From Psococerastis gibbosa (taxonomy: Eukaryota; Arthropoda; Insecta; Psocodea; Psocidae), in the NCBI GenBank assembly GCA_963971405.1, contig OZ020488.1, positions 31,825,089 to 31,889,088 on the forward strand: a stretch of 64,000 bases of DNA. The letters are read 5' to 3'. Under the pieces are notes generated by a model. That model made no database searches. It was not told the DNA's origin and worked only from the letters and a program-made list of their open reading frames with translations. The position numbers and the translations under genes were made by a program. Below, in pieces: positions 55,587-64,000 of this stretch (positions within the stretch are counted from its first letter, which is position 1; each line of letters begins with the position of its first letter).

Positions 55587-56088
55587 CTGCAACCAAATTC
55601 ACAGTTTCAATATTTTGGGACTCATCGTCACAAAGTCATTGATCCGCGCCCTCCGGTAAATTTGAGTCACGTGGATCCTTCTGTTTTTCGTGATGACATG
55701 GCTGGCAATCGTCAGAATCGGCTGCGTATCTACTTTGAGCCATGCCACCTGCAACCAAATTCACAGTTTCAACATTATGGGACCTGTCATCACAACGTCC
55801 TTGATACGCGTCCTCCGGTGAATTTGAGTCACGTGGATCCTGCTGTTCTTCGTGACGACATGACCGGCAATCGTCAGAATCGTCTGCGTATCTACTTTGA
55901 GCCACGCCACCTGCAACCAAATCCACAGTTTCAACATTATGGGACCTGTCATCACAACATCCTTGGTACGCGTCCTCCGGTGAATTTGAGTCACGTGGAT
56001 CCTGCTGTTCTTCGTGACGACATGACCGGCAATCGTCAGAATCGTCTGTGAGTCTCTGCAAGCCAAACTCACAGTTTTAATATTTTGT
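55487..56088 (-). repeat. 162-bp tandem array built from the Ig1 exon 5' part and its intron acceptor (about 3.7 copies)
   Basis: The word GAGTCACGTGGATCC recurs at 55502, 55664, 55826 and 55988, exactly 162 bp apart. Each unit holds about 54 bp of intron end, a TTTGGTTGCAG-type acceptor and about 35 codons of Ig1. Acceptor-like sites precede 55586, 55748 and 55910. The most distal copy has lost about 17 bp around its acceptor. Linkers before the 55586 and 55748 acceptors carry an in-frame TGA; the one before 55910 reads TGG. Because 162 is a multiple of 3, long ORFs appear on both strands. These are artefacts of the period. Confidence 0.9.
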
Positions 56089-56099
56089 AGTTAGGGTCC

Positions 56100-56800
56100 A
56101 TCCTTGGTTGGTTTGTAGATACCTGCTCCATAAAGACCTTGGCCCATTCATATACTATGTAAATTCTGTGGTCCTATTTGACATATCCATGTGGGCCTAT
56201 AATTAGCCAATTTTAACTACAAATGTCAACCAATTAAAATTCCACTTGAAGAAAGGCAGTCCCAAAACGTCAAATGTATTGCGCTGGAAAATGCTGCTAC
56301 ATGAATTAGTTTACAGTTCAAGCACGTACTACAGTATAACATCAATTGGGTAATAAAATGTAGATAATACCGGTATTATGTGTTTATGAGTATATTTTGT
56401 AAATGCAAAACACAAGAGTGCTCCACACTCTTGATCAATACTCAATCAGTATGATATGATTTATGGGTTCAATTTAGGAATGACTGAGCGGATATTTGGA
56501 TATTTGGGGCGGCTGGGGGATTACAGCCCGATGCAATCCTATACCCTCCACTAAATACTACCTCTCACCCGCCCCCCCCTCCCCCATATCATTCAACTCC
56601 ATGCAATTCTATCAATTTGAGCCCCCTAAATACCTTCCGTCCAATCGTTTTCTCCCATAAACTCTGATAGGCCTACATACCAGACTATCTAGGTATAGGT
56701 AGTCATCCTCTCAAACTAGTGGGTTTACGTACAATCTATAGGTTATTTGGTTGGGAAGTTCGTTTTTACTTCAGCATAATCACTGTCAATTTTAATTGAC
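56100..56800. other. Nothing recognised
   Basis: AT-rich, with a C-tract near 56565-56585. I looked here for the exon of the first half of DIP Ig1 and did not find it. Confidence 0.4.
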
Positions 56801-56807
56801 ATAAGTT

Positions 56808-56938
56808 GAATAGACAATCTCCTCGTTATAACCGAAATTAGAGGATCACGAAAAACCTGGAATTGTTGAGATTCGAACCCACTTTCTATGTTATACGCAT
56901 AGTGTTTCCACCAAACCACTAATTTCGGTTGAAACAAG
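56808..56938 (-). mobile_element. tRNA-derived SINE family B, copy 2
   Basis: The minus strand reads TTAGTGGTTTGGTGGAAACA (A-box-like), GTGGGTTCGAATCTCAACAA (B-box) and then TTTTTCGTGATCCTCTAATT. It is related to 57104-57202 in the body after the head. Confidence 0.55.
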
Positions 56939-57103
56939 GACCGAAGTCATTTTAAATTGATAATTAAATGAAGCATTGCATTTATGCAATACAGTAGCTC
57001 GCAAACCTGATGGTTTGGATAGTTGCATAGCTGTTTTAACATGTCAAATAATCCATAACTTGTCGAAGATCAAGGTATAGAGGATCTAGTCAAGTCTATA
57101 CTA

Positions 57104-57202
57104 GGCGGGCTTGTGGCATAGTGGTAACACGATGGTCCGGCAAGGCATAGATAATGGGTTATAGTCCCGCCAGATTTTTCTTGATCCCCTATTTTCGGTT
57201 AT
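57104..57202 (+). mobile_element. tRNA-derived SINE family B, copy 3
   Basis: It reads GGCGGGCTTGTGGCATAGTG (A-box-like), TAATGGGTTATAGTCCCGCC (B-box-like) and then TTTTTCTTGATCCCCTATTT. The head resembles tRNA-Gly/Val types but has no anticodon arm that pairs. Confidence 0.55.
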
Positions 57203-60170
57203 TGTAATTAAATAAACTTAATATAAATATAATTATTATAAATTTAACACACAAAATTTTCAATTCAATCAACAATTTCAAATTATTTCTTTTTAATTTA
57301 TTAAACTTGTATTTCGCCGAGTTATAAATTATTATTATTATAAATTAAAATGTAATAAATGCAACTTTGCAAAATTTCCACAAACATATTATATTTTCGA
57401 TTTCCATAAGTGATCGCTGTTTTCGTGGTGGACATAATCATCAGACTAATTTCTGAAAGTACCAACAAAAACTTGCGAGGCGGAAATATCTAGAAGAGGG
57501 GAGACATGCACGAAGGTGCAGATGCCATTAACAATAATGAAAAAAAATTTAATTGTAACATTATTTCAAGCCTGAGTTTATACCCGCCTAGAGAATTTTC
57601 GTGATAAAAAAATGCAGGCTGGATCTACTATATGTTTTGCTCGTAAGCCACAGGACTAACTTAAAGTTTATATTACACGTAAACTAATTAATTCCTCGTT
57701 CAGTAATAAATGTCATATAACTTAATTTAATTTAGCTTTTTTGAATATAATTTTAATTTTACACAATTTATCATTTTATGTACTTGTCTTGTTGCAAAAA
57801 TTGGAATAAATATGTATTTGATTTGATTTGACTACCTACAGTAGGCTGTTGATTAGGAAGTATTAATTACCCATCATATTTTCCCTCGTACATTCTCAGC
57901 TTGAAAAACAAAAACGAAGCCTGAAATCTGAAACCTCCCAAGATAACAAAGAAATGCCCAGACAATCTCGTGAGCATGGTGCCTGAACAAAGGGACGATG
58001 GTTGCTATATATTAAAACCCTATCTCACTATATTTCAAATGTGATATATAGGGAATGGAAGTCAAATCGATTATTGTGTTGCCTATGTATTTTGTTTGCG
58101 TAGCTCTCGAGCTTTCGGAAGGAGCGTCGCACTCAAAAAAGAAAGAAAACTCGAGTTAGATCTGTCACACTGCTGGATCGTCAATCTCGGCTGCTGATTG
58201 TGTTCTGATGTATTGCTGTCGTCTTCTCCCTTCCGCCGTTTTGACAAGGGCCCAGCATGTTAAGACTCTCCTTTTTATTCTTTTTCCCTGTTGAAAATTC
58301 ATGGAAATGCTAAGATTCCGCAGGAAAACGGAGGAAATATTTTATTGTACTATTGGCAGCTAGGTAGTGCATTTAATTTTCATTTCTTTGGAGTTTCTAG
58401 TTGGATGGATCTTTACTATAAGTGAAAATGAGATTTGGGTTTCATTGTGGAATGAGGGTTTACATACCTATCGCTGATTTACAAACTTTTGACAATTTCA
58501 CTATAGTTGCCACACGTCTTTCTCTAATTGAAAATTAATGGATTTTTTTTAAAATGAACTCAAGTGAGGTTGAAATATCTGTCCATTAAGCCAATAAAGC
58601 GACCACTTAATCCCCCACGTTTTTGTAGAAACTCACTATTTTGCGCTTATTTATTCAATAATCTAACCCCGGAGGAGAACCCCGGCCCCCAGTTTCGAAT
58701 TCTTTTAACAATGTCTGTGTCTGCAAAAGGATTTTGCTGACAAAATGCGATGCACCTCACTATTTTGCACCTATAACTTAAAAAACATTTCCTCAGGGCG
58801 AACACCTGTTTCGGGCACTTTCAATAAGGCGGGGTTTCCATTGACCTCGCATTGCAGAATACACATACGTTGACGTGATAGCAGACATCATTAATAAGTC
58901 TTTAATGTCTGCTACCACGTCAACGACATGTACATTCTGCAATGCGAGGTCAATGGAAACCCCGCCTCAGCCTAGGTCTGTTAATTGTAAACATACCTAC
59001 TGTCATAACTGCACAATTTCAGATTAATTTTTCCTTCAAAAAAATCCCATCTCTTTTGCAGTTAAATTCTTCCTCTGTAAAATCAAAACGTTACTGTTAT
59101 CAAAATCCGTAAACCCCCACTATTTCAGGCCTTATTTTAAAACAATTTCCCCGGGGGAGACCTTCACTCCCCCATTAGGTTACTGAACTTGGACACTATA
59201 GCTGAGCAAGAGCGTAAATTAGAACAATTTTACCCTTTTTCTAAATGCTTATATAAACCTATCATTACGCCACTGTTGAGGACAATAATTAGGTACAAGA
59301 GATATCATACGTATGATGTAGTATCAAAATATTCAGTTAAGATACTGCTCGAGTTTAGGAGATAGTTCTTGTATCGTATATACCCAGTTACATTTAAGTA
59401 TAGTGGCTTGGGTTACGGCATGATTCTAATGTTGTCTGTAACCATTGACTAATTACAAAAAAATCAAACATGACTAGCATAATGCCACCTATGCCTGCTA
59501 AAGTGTTATCAAAATTTTGAAGGAAATAATATATTCTGTACTATCACACTTTCAAAAGATAAAGGTGTTGATTATGTCAAATAATACAATTTTTGAGATG
59601 TCAAATGAGATGATTAGGTAGAATAATGAAAATTACGTGATTTAGTAAGAATTGGGCACACCTGGGCAAACTGTAATAAGGGCGAAGGCCGTTGACTGAT
59701 TACAAAACAGAACGTCACACAATTTACCAATGTAACGTATATAGGATTACATTTCAATGTTATCAGTTGTATCCGTACTTGGCTAAATTGGCAACATTAT
59801 CTCGGTTGCTACTGCTACAATTTCTCTTTTTGCTATTTCATAAAACAATAAAGTACCATTATAATACAATTGTTATACAATGCACTAACTTAGGTATATG
59901 AATAGTGCATAGGTAGTAAATACGACCGCCTAAGAATTTCCCTGTAAACTTACCACGACTTAATTAAACCCCAAATTTTCATACTGAGTTACTGAGTTCA
60001 CCACTTTTACCCGGGGAAATCCCATCAGTATAAAATAATAACAAGACAGAAAGAAAGAAAATTGCGTTAATAAAAGTACCTACCTATTAGGTGACTTATT
60101 GAGGCGATTGAAGAGGTTAATCGCACACATTCATTAAAATGTATGTACGTATTGTATTTATAAAATACAA
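57203..60170. other. No gene recognised outside the palindrome at 58828-58966
   Basis: A less AT-rich, non-repetitive stretch at about 58080-58270 may be conserved non-coding DNA. CCCCACTATTTCAGGCC at 59115 belongs to the dispersed family seen at 44635. Confidence 0.4.
58828..58966. mobile_element. PIF/Harbinger-like MITE, inner-module form
   Basis: It is a near-perfect hairpin with arms GGCGGGGTTTCCATTGACCT / AGGTCAATGGAAACCCCGCC, flanked by TAA and TCA. The centre holds TAGCAGACATCATTAATAAG, a word also found at the centre of the palindrome at 62148. Confidence 0.7.
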
Positions 60171-60177
60171 AAAATAA

Positions 60178-60297
60178 CATGCCCTCGGAAGCATGGCCAG
60201 AAAATGTAGCCATTGTGGGACTCGAACTTACAACCTTTCGGGTGAAAGTCAGGGTCCATACCACAATACTACATGTCCTGACACAACCCAACACTTA
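60178..60297 (-). mobile_element. tRNA-derived SINE family A, copy 6 (head and junction only)
   Basis: The minus strand reads GTCAGGACATGTAGTATTGT, CCCGAAAGGTTGTAAGTTCG, AGTCCCACAATGGCTACATT and TTCTGGCCATGCTTCCGAGG. The 3' body is missing. Confidence 0.75.
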
Positions 60298-61600
60298 TAA
60301 TGAGTACAATAATATGTAATATTTTGTAGTAATACGATGTTCATAAAGTTGCTGTTCCACTTGTCAGTTTTTCTTCAATATTGATAATGTCACTGACGGA
60401 AATATCATCAATGTTGCATTTATATTTTTACACCCCATTCCACTTGTCTTTAATAATTGACGATTTTTGTTTTAGATTTTTTCCAATTTCCTAAGTTTAC
60501 CCGCCGTCTTTCTTTTAATTTTATAATCTACAAGAAATTTTATGATTTAAATTATGAAATTATTCCTTCGTTCTCAAGAAATTAATTACAATTATTTATC
60601 ATCTCCATGCGACGCCATTTGTTTGCAAAGCGTGATTTTACTCTATGATCATTGAATGATGATTGAACATGCGGAAGTTAAAATGGACAATGACACAGAG
60701 TAAAACAAAAATCTCATCAATTATTGACGCACAAATGACGGAATATCGACAATTGGAATAGTCGCGTAAGAAACTTATTTTTATAATAAATTGGCCACTC
60801 ATTGAATTTTGATGGGATTGAGTTCCTTGATTGTGGATGCCACACAATATGTTGGCGAAGAGCCAACAATGCTGCTGCTGTAGGAAGTGCATGGGGTCAT
60901 TTTGTTTCCTTTGCTGTAGTTAGTGCTGGATATGGGTCAGAGCCGTCACTTGATTTTCTAAAAACCATCTAAGTGCAGCAATAAATTCATGTTATTTTTC
61001 GCCCTTCCAGTGACTTATCTTGAAAAATTGTTATAGTGAGTATAGCTTTCACGTTACCCCAGCTAATATCGTATCTACAAAAAAATACTAATTATTCTGA
61101 TATTCAAGGTACAGTATGGCTAAATTGAGGAAGTTACTAAGTAGACTAAGACTAAGTACACCAATTTCATAGCAACCTCTTTGAATGGGATATGAATGGG
61201 ATGAATATACCAGAAATGTACTAGATATACCTCTCCATAAGCAGTAGTTATTAGAAAGCCAGTTTTTAATAGTTAATAGCGGTAATTCTTACAAGATTTT
61301 TCACATGAATACAAGAATTTCAACCCCCACCCCTCTGCCTACGTTTACAGCGTTACTTTTATAGTGTACCAAGAAATAAGTAAGTTATTTAGGAGACCAA
61401 TCTGGAAGAAACAACATTAGATGGAACATACAGACAAGGACGGCCAAGAAAGAATACGTCCAATAGATACTAATGACCAAAAGACTTCATCATTATTCTG
61501 TCAAAAATGTGTGGGATAAAAAGGGGACTATCATGCAACACACAAGAAACAGAAGAGTATGGAAGATCTGCGCTCTGTATATTTTAACCACAGATGGAAT
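60298..61600. other. Nothing recognised
   Basis: No coding exon, tail or terminal inverted repeat was supported here. Confidence 0.45.
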
Positions 61601-61689
61601 GAAGAAGGCGTTTACTTCATTTGTGATTTCAGTTTTTTTGTTTGTTTTGTTTTAAAGAGACTATTATGTAGATACTTAACTTCTTCTTC

Positions 61690-62113
61690 TTAAGGTTACA
61701 ATCTTAGCGATTGGTTGGCAGCAACTTCCTGCATATCGCCCTCCAGTTTACTCGGTCCTCGATCTTCCTCTTCAGTTCTTGATATGATATTGCTCCTGCG
61801 TCTTCTTTTACTTGATCCATGAATTCCTTCTTCGGCCGTCCTCTTCGGTTATTTCCCTCTACTGTGCCCTCGATAATAGTGTGTACCAGATTTTCGTGCC
61901 TTAGCAAATGCCCCATCCATTTCGCTCTCCTAATTCGTATCTGGGCTACTAACTGTCTTTCTTCCCCGATAGCGTCTAGCACTCTTTTATTTGTCACATG
62001 GTCCCTCCAGCTGATCCGTAGCATCCTTCTGTAACACCACATTTCGAAAGCTTCGAGTTTCTTTAGTTCCTTATCTGCTATAGTCCAGGTTTCACAGCCG
62101 TACAATAAAACTT
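61690..62113 (-). mobile_element. Non-LTR retrotransposon 3' fragment, reverse transcriptase C-terminal region
   Basis: The minus frame from about 62110 to a stop at 61704 reads LYGCETWTIADKELKKLEAF, EMWCYRRMLRISWRDHVTNK, RAKWMGHLLRHENLVHTIIE and GNNRRGRPKKEFMDQVKEDA. This is the standard C-terminal region of arthropod endonuclease-reverse transcriptases. The frame is open for about 133 codons, so it is fairly young. It ends with (AAG)n. A likely 9-bp target duplication AAGTTAAGT flanks it. Confidence 0.88.
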
Positions 62114-62234
62114 AACTTAGCTATTATAAATTAAGTTATAATATGGTAGCAGACATCATTAATAAGTCTCGACCATATTATATCTTAATTTATAATAGAT
62201 AAGTAGTTAAGTATCTACATAATAGTCTCCTTAA

Positions 62235-62612
62235 GGGCAAACCGGAGTCGCCGATATTCCATTTCTGTGCAAATTTCTCATGAAATATGGAACGCAGAAC
62301 AATCAAAAAATGCTGAATCGCAAGAAGAATTTTTTCTCCTAATTTTGATACATAGTATGTTGCAATCATCAATACCGATCGGCTATAGTTAGCGAACTTG
62401 ATACGCAAAAATAACGGTCGCTCAGGAGTTCAAGCTGAAGGAGTTCATCAACTGTGGCAAATTGGGGTTAGTTAAGGCCACATACTATATATCAAAATTA
62501 GGAGATAAAATTCTTCTTGTGATTCAGCATTTTTTCATTGTTCTGCGTTCCATATTTCATGAGAAATTGAAGTTTTAACAGAAAATGGAATATGGGCGAC
62601 TCCGGCTGGCCC
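62235..62612. mobile_element. Long-TIR non-autonomous element inserted at TTAA
   Basis: TTAA at 62231-62234 and 62613-62616 flanks an element with inverted arms of about 140 bp: GGGCAAACCGGAGTCGCC at the left and GGCGACTCCGGCTGGCCC at the right. Arms also share ATGAAATATGGAACGCAGAA and CTCCTAATTTTGATA. No coding capacity. A TTAA target is typical of piggyBac, though the GGGC terminus is not the usual piggyBac CCC/CCY start. Confidence 0.82.
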
Positions 62613-62656
62613 TTAAAACAAAACAAACAATCTCAATTCAATGAAGTAAATTCGCC

Positions 62657-63232
62657 GGTGGAATTGCCGCCTATCCGTCACCAAATTTTTCTCGCTAAAC
62701 TTCGGGTTATTGGCACATAGCTAACAATGATATTGCTTTATTATCCACTAAAAAACAATTCTTAAAAGTCTACCAGGAATCTGGAAATTATTAAGAAAGG
62801 GCTGAAAGAATGTATTGCACACTACCTAATTTAAGAATTCTTATTTTACTGTAAAACCTTTTCCATGAAAGAGGTGAAATTATTGATGTAGTTATTGAAG
62901 TCTTCTGGAAGTTTTCAGTTCTTGAACAAGTTCATTAAAAATTCATTCTCCTAAAAGTAAAATTCTATGAGTTTTCATATGGCCCGTTATAAGTAGATAC
63001 CTACTATACGCAGAATAACAAGATAGTTACCGGAAAATTTTTATTTCCCACTGAAAATGAAGCAAATTGGAAGGGTAGGTAATATTTGCATTGTTATTTT
63101 ATTATTACTATTTGAAGGGCTTGTTATGGAATTAGGCTTGATTGTAGTGGTCCATTAAATTTGAACTTTGTCCTGCCAACGACTCCATCGGTTTTTAGAC
63201 ATTATTCGGGTTGTTTCCGTTATATTTTATTG
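62657..63232. other. Nothing recognised
   Basis: AT-rich DNA with no supported feature. Confidence 0.45.
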
Positions 63233-63240
63233 TGCCAATC

Positions 63241-63477
63241 CAGTGGCGTAAATATCTTCCACTGTGCCCCCCTCCCCCTGCAAGACTTTTGGTGCACCCT
63301 ACCTTGTCTCATTATTCCACTTTTTTGAGTTATACTCAATGGTGGAATTATAGTCAACATGGATAACAAATTTCAATTGAATATTTTTATTAATTACGTA
63401 GATTTCTAAATTATGTTTTTATTTTTAGGAGCCGAAGTAGGCCCCCAGAAATGCTCCATGTGTTATTTACGCCACTA
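63241..63477 (+). mobile_element. hAT-like MITE, CAGTGGCGTAAAT family, copy 2
   Basis: It has the same body and ends as the copy at 35531, with a perfect 8-bp duplication TGCCAATC (63233-63240 and 63478-63485). It is 237 bp. The two copies share the stretch TATTTTTATTAATTACGTAG. Confidence 0.92.
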
Positions 63478-63482
63478 TGCCA

Positions 63483-63560
63483 ATCTAGTTCACGTCCTCA
63501 AAGTCAACCCACACCGACTACAAGTGACAATAGACAAACTGAGACATGCTTACCATTGAC
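63483..63560 (+). repeat. Four-copy dispersed repeat, copy 4 (short)
   Basis: It carries AGTCAACCCACACCGACTAC, GACAATAGACAAACTGAGAC and GCTTACCATTGACATGCA, diverged from the copy at 26757. It begins next to the hAT-like element ending at 63477. Confidence 0.6.
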
Positions 63561-63814
63561 ATGCAAAATGCATTAGCTACGAGGACTCACCGTGCAGAAT
63601 TTTAGGGCAAAAACAAAACTAATAGTAGCGCGGATTATAGACGTGCCACGACTTGGCCGGCTACTCCCGCGCTATAATTTGAAACTGCTCTGAAATGAAT
63701 GAGTCGCCTACGGGGATCTGTTTCCGGTGCTACCCTTGCTATTGCTGACTATCCGGAATAGGCGGCATATAGCAAAGTGCAACTTTACTGACTTTTTCCT
63801 ATGATACTGTGACT

Positions 63815-63994
63815 AGAGTTCTATATAAGAGAGATGGGACATTTCCCGCCAAAAATATATTTTTTAATTTCAGGTACCACCTGCATACGACCAGTCATTT
63901 AAAAGACGCGGCAGGTTGCCCAGACGTTTCTGGTGGGAGTATTATAATAATTATAAAGTAGCCTAATGTCCCGCCTCTCCTATATAGACTCTAG
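63815..63994. mobile_element. MITE with CTAGAGTTCTATATA termini
   Basis: The left end is CTAGAGTTCTATATAAGAGA with GATGGGACA; the right end is TGTCCCGCCTCTCCTATATA with GACTCTAG. Flanks CTGTGA occur on both sides, the right one ending exactly at the window edge, so a longer duplication cannot be excluded. Related ends occur at about 20775 and 49820. Confidence 0.65.
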
Positions 63995-64000
63995 CTGTGA

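Larger units (their letters stand above)
61607..62656. mobile_element. Large palindromic element, split by a LINE (left arm) and a TTAA element (right arm)
   Basis: The left arm is 61607-61680 plus about 62113-62147. The right arm is about 62170-62230 plus 62617-62656. Left GGCGTTTACTTCATTTGTGA and GAGACTATTATGTAGATACT are inverted at the right as GTATCTACATAATAGTCTC and AATGAAGTAAATTCGCC. The inner parts CTATTATAAATTAAG and CTTAATTTATAATAG also pair. The core TAGCAGACATCATTAATAAG (62148) is shared with 58882. The target duplication is unclear. Confidence 0.8.

Noticed and set aside
55428-56051. 207-residue plus-strand open frame and the 141-residue minus-strand frame over the same place
   Set aside because: They arise because the 162-bp tandem unit is a multiple of three, so any stop-free frame repeats. 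They are antisense or out of frame to the Ig1 coding sequence and match no protein family I know.
56100-64000. Upstream DIP exon (first half of Ig1, signal peptide)
   Set aside because: I searched the minus strand for a PVG(R)-xx-TC-like segment ending at a phase-0 donor and found none. The exon probably lies beyond the window.

Overview
The window is eukaryotic nuclear DNA. It is AT-rich, has spliced genes with canonical GT/AG introns of 0.3 to 5 kb, and is packed with short transposon relics. The two recognisable genes have strong insect relatives, so the source is very probably an insect, perhaps a large-genome hemipteran; the order is only a guess.

Two protein-coding genes are supported, both on the minus strand. 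(1) Positions 36869 to 26539 hold a complete six-exon gene for a membrane fatty-acid-hydroxylase / sterol-desaturase family di-iron enzyme (393 residues). All splice phases match and all three histidine boxes are present. (2) Positions 55586 to 40578 hold the 3' seven coding exons of a DIP/lachesin-type immunoglobulin cell-surface protein (Dpr-interacting protein family). It runs from the second half of Ig1 to a C-terminal hydrophobic tail typical of GPI anchoring. Its start and the first half of Ig1 were not found, and probably lie beyond the right edge. A possible orphan plus-strand exon lies at about 12421-12582.

Layout. 1-26.2 kb has no confirmed gene; it holds LINE 3' ends, SINEs, MITEs, inverted repeats and one possible exon. 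26.5-36.9 kb is the desaturase gene, whose introns are largely mobile elements. 37-40.5 kb is intergenic, with a 200-bp tandem duplication just upstream of the desaturase start. 40.6-55.6 kb is the DIP gene. 55.5-56.1 kb is a 162-bp tandem array made from the Ig1 exon and its splice acceptor. 56.1-64 kb is probably a DIP 5' intron or intergenic DNA. It includes a three-layer nested structure at 61.6-62.65 kb: a palindromic element with a LINE in one arm and a long-TIR TTAA element in the other.

The repeat biology is the most unusual part. Several hAT-like MITE families have 8-bp target duplications, many of them perfect. Others are PIF/Harbinger-like palindromes with 3-bp TTA/TAA duplications and shuffled internal modules, a pogo/Tigger-like element with TA duplication, two tRNA-derived SINE families and at least six non-LTR 3' fragments. 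No bacterial or viral genes, CRISPR array, rRNA or intact tRNA gene was seen. The two genes have no evident functional link: one is a lipid-modifying ER enzyme, the other a neuronal recognition receptor.
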